A DNA stretch of 53,156 nt from UBA2137 sp037968575 (GTDB taxonomy: Bacteria; Pseudomonadota; Alphaproteobacteria; Micavibrionales; Micavibrionaceae): the NCBI GenBank assembly GCA_037968575.1, contig JBBKVR010000093.1, forward strand, positions 1-53,156, read 5' to 3'. Position numbers and translations under genes: made by a program. The notes under the pieces were generated by a model. It was given only the letters and a program-made list of their open reading frames with translations. It had not been told where the DNA came from and did no database searches. Within the stretch, counting starts at the first letter, position 1. Every line of letters begins with the position of its first letter. Positions 50,002 to 53,156 of this stretch are shown here, piece by piece.

Positions 50002-51393
50002 CTATTCCGTGTAATCCACATCTAAACCGAGCCAATTTGAACCAACAGTATCCATAACACCCTCGTTATTGGGTAAATTACGAGCTTCAATACCAATATC
50101 GTCAGGTAAAAATTCACCCGTTGCTGCTGCAAGGTTTATTTTGGAAATGGCTTGGTTTCTCTCGGCTTGGGCAAAATCAATCTCTGCATTCAACAATTCT
50201 TGTTGCGCATTTAGACGGTCAATAAATGTTCTGAGGCCATAACGTGTTTCTTCTGTTGTCCCCTCAAGAGCAATCTTAGCGGCCTCAATTTGTTCATCAC
50301 GCGCATCAAGTTCAAAGGTTAAAGCTTGGTGTTGCTCCCACAATGAAATGATGTTTGAACGAACAGCCTCTTCAGTTTCAACGATATTGGCCTTGTTCTC
50401 TGCTACCGCGTACTTAGCCTGTCTTGCCCGCGAACGCGTGGCTCCACCTTGATATAGAGGGATTGTAGCATTTAATTGTACCGTTTGGTTTGATTGACTA
50501 TCTAAAAATCCAGGCGGAGGATTATATGATTTTTCAGCTTGAGCTATTAAATTTATCTGGGGAAGCAACTCTCCTAGTACACCGTTTACATCATCTACGG
50601 CTGCATTGTGCAAAAAGCGTGTAGAAACGGCTTGAGGATTTTGTTCCATAGCTTTTTCCAGAGCCACATCAATAGATTCTGGGATATTCACTGAAAGTTC
50701 AGGTTTTGTCTCAATAGAAGTCACTGAAGCGCGAATAAGTTGCTCAAGGCCAGCTTGGGCTTGTCTCAGAGATGAGCGTGTTGAGGCAATTATAGCCTGC
50801 CCCTCTGCCAGTCTTGCTTTGGATTGGGCTATGTCGGTACGCGTTAATTCTCCTGCTTCAAAACGTGCCTCTGTTTCTTCAAGTTGTTTCTGCAATAAAT
50901 CTCTGTTGCTCGTATTAAGTTCTAAAATACGTCCTTGTAGGTAAATATCCCAATAAGCTTCTGCTACATCAACAAAGACATCCTGATAAGCATTTTTGAG
51001 AAGCCAGTATTGCGCGTTGATAATGTTTTTGGATTGTTTTGTTTCTGCCAGCGTTTGTCCACCACGAAAAACAGGCTGACTGGCCTCAATGTTAGCGCTT
51101 TCAGAAAAATTACCTCCATCTTGTGAAATGAAAGTATTCCCCTCACTCTTAGTTTCAATATTTGTAAGAGAGCCATTAGCGCTAATCGTAGGTCTGTAGC
51201 CCGAAAGAGCTTGCGCCAAATTTTCTGCCGTTCCGTAATAAATTGCACGAGCTTCCGCCAGTGTTGCATTGTTTTTGGCGGCCAACTCCAAAGCCTGCTT
51301 AAGTGTCAGTTCATTTTTAACATCTTGTGCAAAAACATTGCCAGCAATGCTGACAACAAAAAGAACGATGAAGTATGTAAAAATAAGGCGCAT
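50002..51393 (-). CDS. tolC: TolC family outer-membrane efflux protein
   Basis: A 463-residue outer-membrane channel. The ATG at 51393 gives a clean signal peptide (MRLIFTYFIVLFVVSIAGNV then FA); a TTG start at 51429 would overlap pcm and extend it by 12 residues. Two repeats of the outer-membrane efflux domain are seen: LTLKQALELAAKNNATLAEA at the N-terminus and IDRLNAQQELLNAEIDFAQA at the C-terminus, in which long helices form the periplasmic barrel. No pump or adaptor genes adjoin, as usual for this alphaproteobacterial copy beside pcm. Confidence 0.94.
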   Translation of the reverse strand: MRLIFTYFIVLFVVSIAGNVFAQDVKNELTLKQALELAAKNNATLAEARAIYYGTAENLAQALSGYRPTISANGSLTNIETKSEGNTFISQDGGNFSESANIEASQPVFRGGQTLAETKQSKNIINAQYWLLKNAYQDVFVDVAEAYWDIYLQGRILELNTSNRDLLQKQLEETEARFEAGELTRTDIAQSKARLAEGQAIIASTRSSLRQAQAGLEQLIRASVTSIETKPELSVNIPESIDVALEKAMEQNPQAVSTRFLHNAAVDDVNGVLGELLPQINLIAQAEKSYNPPPGFLDSQSNQTVQLNATIPLYQGGATRSRARQAKYAVAENKANIVETEEAVRSNIISLWEQHQALTFELDARDEQIEAAKIALEGTTEETRYGLRTFIDRLNAQQELLNAEIDFAQAERNQAISKINLAAATGEFLPDDIGIEARNLPNNEGVMDTVGSNWLGLDVDYTE

Positions 51394-51400
51394 GAGAAGC

Positions 51401-52066
51401 TTAAAGGCTAAATTCCTCAACAGGTTCAAAACCTTTCAAATAAGGAACAGAAGCATCAAAAAGAGTTTTTTCAGAAATGTTATCTTCTGTTGCGCGCTCA
51501 TAAAGAATAGCCTTTCCTTGTGCGTTAGGATTTTTCCTAGCCACGCAAGCGCAACGCCCACCAATACCGAGCTGTTTGAGCAGTTCTTCAGGGCGGGAGG
51601 CAACAGCACCATTTATAAATATGATGTCGTAAGGAGCATGTGAGGAGCACCCTTTTGTAATGTCGCCAGCAAAAGACACAATATTTGCAAATTGCTGGAG
51701 TTGAAATTGCTCTTCTGAGAAAGCCATCATGTCTTTGTGACTTTCGACCTGCACAACCGTACTGGCAATTTGGGCAAATATGGCTGTTGAATAACCAGTG
51801 GCTGAGCCAATATTCAAAACAATATCGGATGATTTTATATTAAGATTTTGTAACAAGCGCGCATGAACTGAAGGTTCCATCATGATACGGCCCTGCCCCA
51901 GCTCTATATCTTCGTCCTTATAAGCAACGGCATATTTGTCCTCGGAAACAAAGCTCTCACGCGGCGTGTCTCTAAATGCGCTTAATAGTGCTTCATTGCG
52001 GACACCAGATGTTTCTATCTGTGACCACGTCATGTATTCGCGCGCTTTATCAAAATCTTGTGTCAT
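51401..52066 (-). CDS. pcm: Protein-L-isoaspartate O-methyltransferase-like protein
   Basis: A 221-residue AdoMet-dependent methyltransferase. The motif I glycine loop is VLNIGSATGYSTAIFAQ (the usual form has GTGSGY, so it is somewhat divergent). QGRIMMEPSVHARLLQNL matches the conserved substrate-binding helix region. It repairs isoaspartyl residues in aged proteins. A GGGGAG ribosome-binding site precedes the ATG and tolC follows on the same strand. The glycine change and a shortened C-terminus leave true PIMT activity unproved. Confidence 0.88.
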   Translation of the reverse strand: MTQDFDKAREYMTWSQIETSGVRNEALLSAFRDTPRESFVSEDKYAVAYKDEDIELGQGRIMMEPSVHARLLQNLNIKSSDIVLNIGSATGYSTAIFAQIASTVVQVESHKDMMAFSEEQFQLQQFANIVSFAGDITKGCSSHAPYDIIFINGAVASRPEELLKQLGIGGRCACVARKNPNAQGKAILYERATEDNISEKTLFDASVPYLKGFEPVEEFSL

Positions 52067-52156
52067 AAGAAAAGCTCCCCAGTCGAGTATTTCGTATATG
52101 TATTAACAGCTTCGACAGTCTTTTTACGTTATTCTGACCCATTTGAGAAGGAGTTA

Positions 52157-52191
52157 TTGATTCAAGGGCTTTTAGGTGTTAAATCCTTGAA
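52157..52191 (+). promoter_or_regulatory. Candidate promoter and inverted repeat before tRNA-Cys
   Basis: TTGATT (52157-52162) and TTAAAT (52179-52184) lie 16 bases apart. A perfect 7-bp inverted repeat, TTCAAGG (52161-52167) and CCTTGAA (52185-52191), brackets the spacer and -10. A GATTC site overlaps at 52159-52163. The tRNA begins at 52202. Confidence 0.45.
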
Positions 52192-52201
52192 ACCACAATG
52201 A

Positions 52202-52275
52202 GGCGCGATGGCAGAGTGGTCATGCAGGGGACTGCAAATCCCCGTACGCCGGTTCGATTCCGGCTCGTGCCTCCA
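52202..52275 (+). tRNA. tRNA-Cys (anticodon GCA)
   Basis: Acceptor GGCGCGA pairs with TCGTGCC (one G-U), discriminator T at 52272, encoded CCA at 52273-52275. The anticodon stem GGGGA/TCCCC encloses loop CTGCAAA with anticodon GCA. The T arm contains GGTTCGATTCC. No intrinsic terminator is visible directly downstream. Confidence 0.97.
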
Positions 52276-52328
52276 TTTCCTCACATTTACATTAGTAAGC
52301 TATTGTATTCACTCAAAAAATTATCTTT

Positions 52329-52357
52329 TTGTTAATTTTATTCCGTTATGGTAAATA
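52329..52357 (+). promoter_or_regulatory. Candidate promoter for the 52382 orphan gene
   Basis: TTGTTA (52329-52334) and TAAATA (52352-52357) are 17 bases apart. The predicted leader is short, about 18 bases, and includes a CAGGAGTG ribosome-binding site before the ATG at 52382. Confidence 0.5.
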
Positions 52358-52381
52358 TGTGTAAATTTCAGGAGTGATATT

Positions 52382-53005
52382 ATGGTACAAGCACGTGACG
52401 ATTTTGAGAAGCCAGCTTACGTTGAGCTTATTTTTGGTGACACAATAAGAAAGAAATATGATAACTCACGTCATACAGTAATGCGTTCTGTCGAAATTAT
52501 AGCAGAGACAGTAAGGTTCGAACTGGATGAAATAAGTGAAGATAACAGATTTAACGGTTCTATTATAAAAGAAGGCATGAGAATGCAACGTTATGAAGAG
52601 GCTCTTATACCTGTTTTTACAGCAACCGAGAATCTCTTCAGAGCAACGGAACGCAATAAAGGCTTCTCAAGTGATTTTGAGGTTACACATCAAGCATCAG
52701 GTAAAACAGAGGAAGTTGATCTAATTGCTGTAGAATATCTGCTTGTGAACGCCGTAAATCGATGGATACTTGCTGTATCAATTGATGAGCACGAAGAAAT
52801 GTCTCACCCCACCCTTCCCTTGGCGATTAATGATGAAGCCAGAGAAAATCCAGAATTAGGAATTGTTCGCATTAAAGATATAATGCTTCAAACTGCTGAC
52901 GGCTGGGAGCCTAAAGAATTTCTATCCAATAGAGATGCTAGTGACATCTTGGCACGGGTAGAAGCATCCACTAGAGAACTTAGTGAACAGTTAGTCGTCA
53001 CATAA
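52382..53005 (+). CDS. Hypothetical protein, 207 aa
   Basis: No family recognised. The product is acidic, soluble and mostly helical, without signal or membrane segments. Notable stretches are VMRSVEIIAETVRFELDEI, EEALIPVFTATENLFRATER and ILARVEASTRELSEQL. A good ribosome-binding site and its own promoter-like element support expression. It stands alone between tRNA-Cys and tRNA-Asn, a place where accessory genes often occur, but no integrase or att repeats are seen. Confidence 0.7.
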   Translation: MVQARDDFEKPAYVELIFGDTIRKKYDNSRHTVMRSVEIIAETVRFELDEISEDNRFNGSIIKEGMRMQRYEEALIPVFTATENLFRATERNKGFSSDFEVTHQASGKTEEVDLIAVEYLLVNAVNRWILAVSIDEHEEMSHPTLPLAINDEARENPELGIVRIKDIMLQTADGWEPKEFLSNRDASDILARVEASTRELSEQLVVT

Positions 53006-53028
53006 AACATTTATTTTTGAATTTGGTC

Positions 53029-53057
53029 TAGACAAACCACCCTTAAATCATTAAATA
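53029..53057 (+). promoter_or_regulatory. Candidate promoter for tRNA-Asn
   Basis: TAGACA (53029-53034) and TAAATA (53052-53057) are 17 bases apart, placing initiation near 53064, 16 bases before the tRNA. Confidence 0.45.
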
Positions 53058-53079
53058 AAACACCCTAAAGGTATGGTTT

Positions 53080-53154
53080 TCCTCGGTAGCTCAGTGGTAG
53101 AGCAGACGACTGTTAATCGTCCGGTCGCTGGTTCGAATCCGGCCCGGGGAGCCA
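53080..53154 (+). tRNA. tRNA-Asn (anticodon GUU)
   Basis: Acceptor TCCTCGG pairs with CCGGGGA (one U-G), discriminator G at 53151, encoded CCA at 53152-53154. The anticodon stem GACGA/TCGTC encloses loop CTGTTAA with anticodon GTT. D and T arms (GGTTCGAATCC) are normal. The gene is complete just before the window edge. Confidence 0.97.
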
Positions 53155-53156
53155 CC

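Noticed and set aside
1..53156. Mobile element, prophage, toxin-antitoxin or defence island
   Set aside because: No transposase, integrase, phage structural, toxin or nuclease-effector genes were recognised; gene order is core-like throughout.

Overview
The window is a gene-dense stretch of chromosome (roughly 40-45 % G+C by eye) from an alphaproteobacterium. The lineage call rests on the orphan GANTC methyltransferase CcrM, the polar organiser PopZ, the block mutY / dciA (DUF721) / dsbA / smc, the F0-only ATP synthase operon atpI-B-E-b'-b, the run rsfS-rlmH-envC-ctpA-yibQ-rppH, and 6S RNA between zapA and 5-formyl-THF cyclo-ligase. Gene content suits a free-living, moderately streamlined relative of the Micavibrio/Rhodospirillales side of the class, but genus cannot be fixed from sequence alone. 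No transposase, integrase, prophage, CRISPR array or recognisable defence locus is present.

Layout. 1-7784 (minus): an envelope and nucleotide operon, reading right to left ydcF-like, mltB, rlpA, dacA, tmk, holB, folB-like, tatD and a PhnP-like metallo-hydrolase cut by the window edge. 7968-10715: tRNA-Ser, cysteine synthase, two orphan proteins and a LysE exporter. 10869-12647: rplU-rpmA-obgE with a strong promoter and an internal terminator. 12713-18573: pepN, a sodium/solute symporter, rnhB and ccrM, the last preceded by an unusually dense cluster of GANTC sites. 18570-20421 (minus): an orphan secreted protein and mutY. 20461-27535: dciA, efp, suhB, an OmpA-like periplasmic protein, a membrane-anchored DsbA-like thioredoxin and smc. 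27545-30184: the F0 operon. 30185-30502: a non-coding interval with a 15-bp tandem repeat and a candidate small RNA ending in a clear terminator. 30503-35420: rsfS to rppH.

35417-43751 (minus): the Tol system (ybgC-tolQ-tolR-tolA-tolB, no pal), ruvC-ruvA-ruvB, yebC, a YmdB-like phosphodiesterase and 5-formyl-THF cyclo-ligase. 43777-44625 (minus): 6S RNA, zapA and a small coiled-coil partner. 44871-49337: tkt-gap-fba (no pgk) and rpmE. 49408-52066 (minus): popZ, a TolC-family protein and pcm. 52202-53154: tRNA-Cys, an orphan protein and tRNA-Asn.

Most genes are housekeeping: septal peptidoglycan remodelling (MltB, RlpA, DacA, EnvC, CtpA, Tol), replication and chromosome organisation (HolB, DciA, SMC, PopZ, CcrM, RuvABC, MutY), ribosome biogenesis (Obg, RsfS, RlmH, L21, L27, L31, EF-P) and central carbon flow. 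The observations most worth a second look are the GANTC cluster before ccrM, the candidate RNA before rsfS with paired GANTC sites at its promoter, the palindrome upstream of 6S RNA, the YibQ-type protein lacking expected catalytic residues, two convergent gene pairs sharing one TTAA for both stop codons, and four orphan proteins. I did not find a convincing new multi-gene system.
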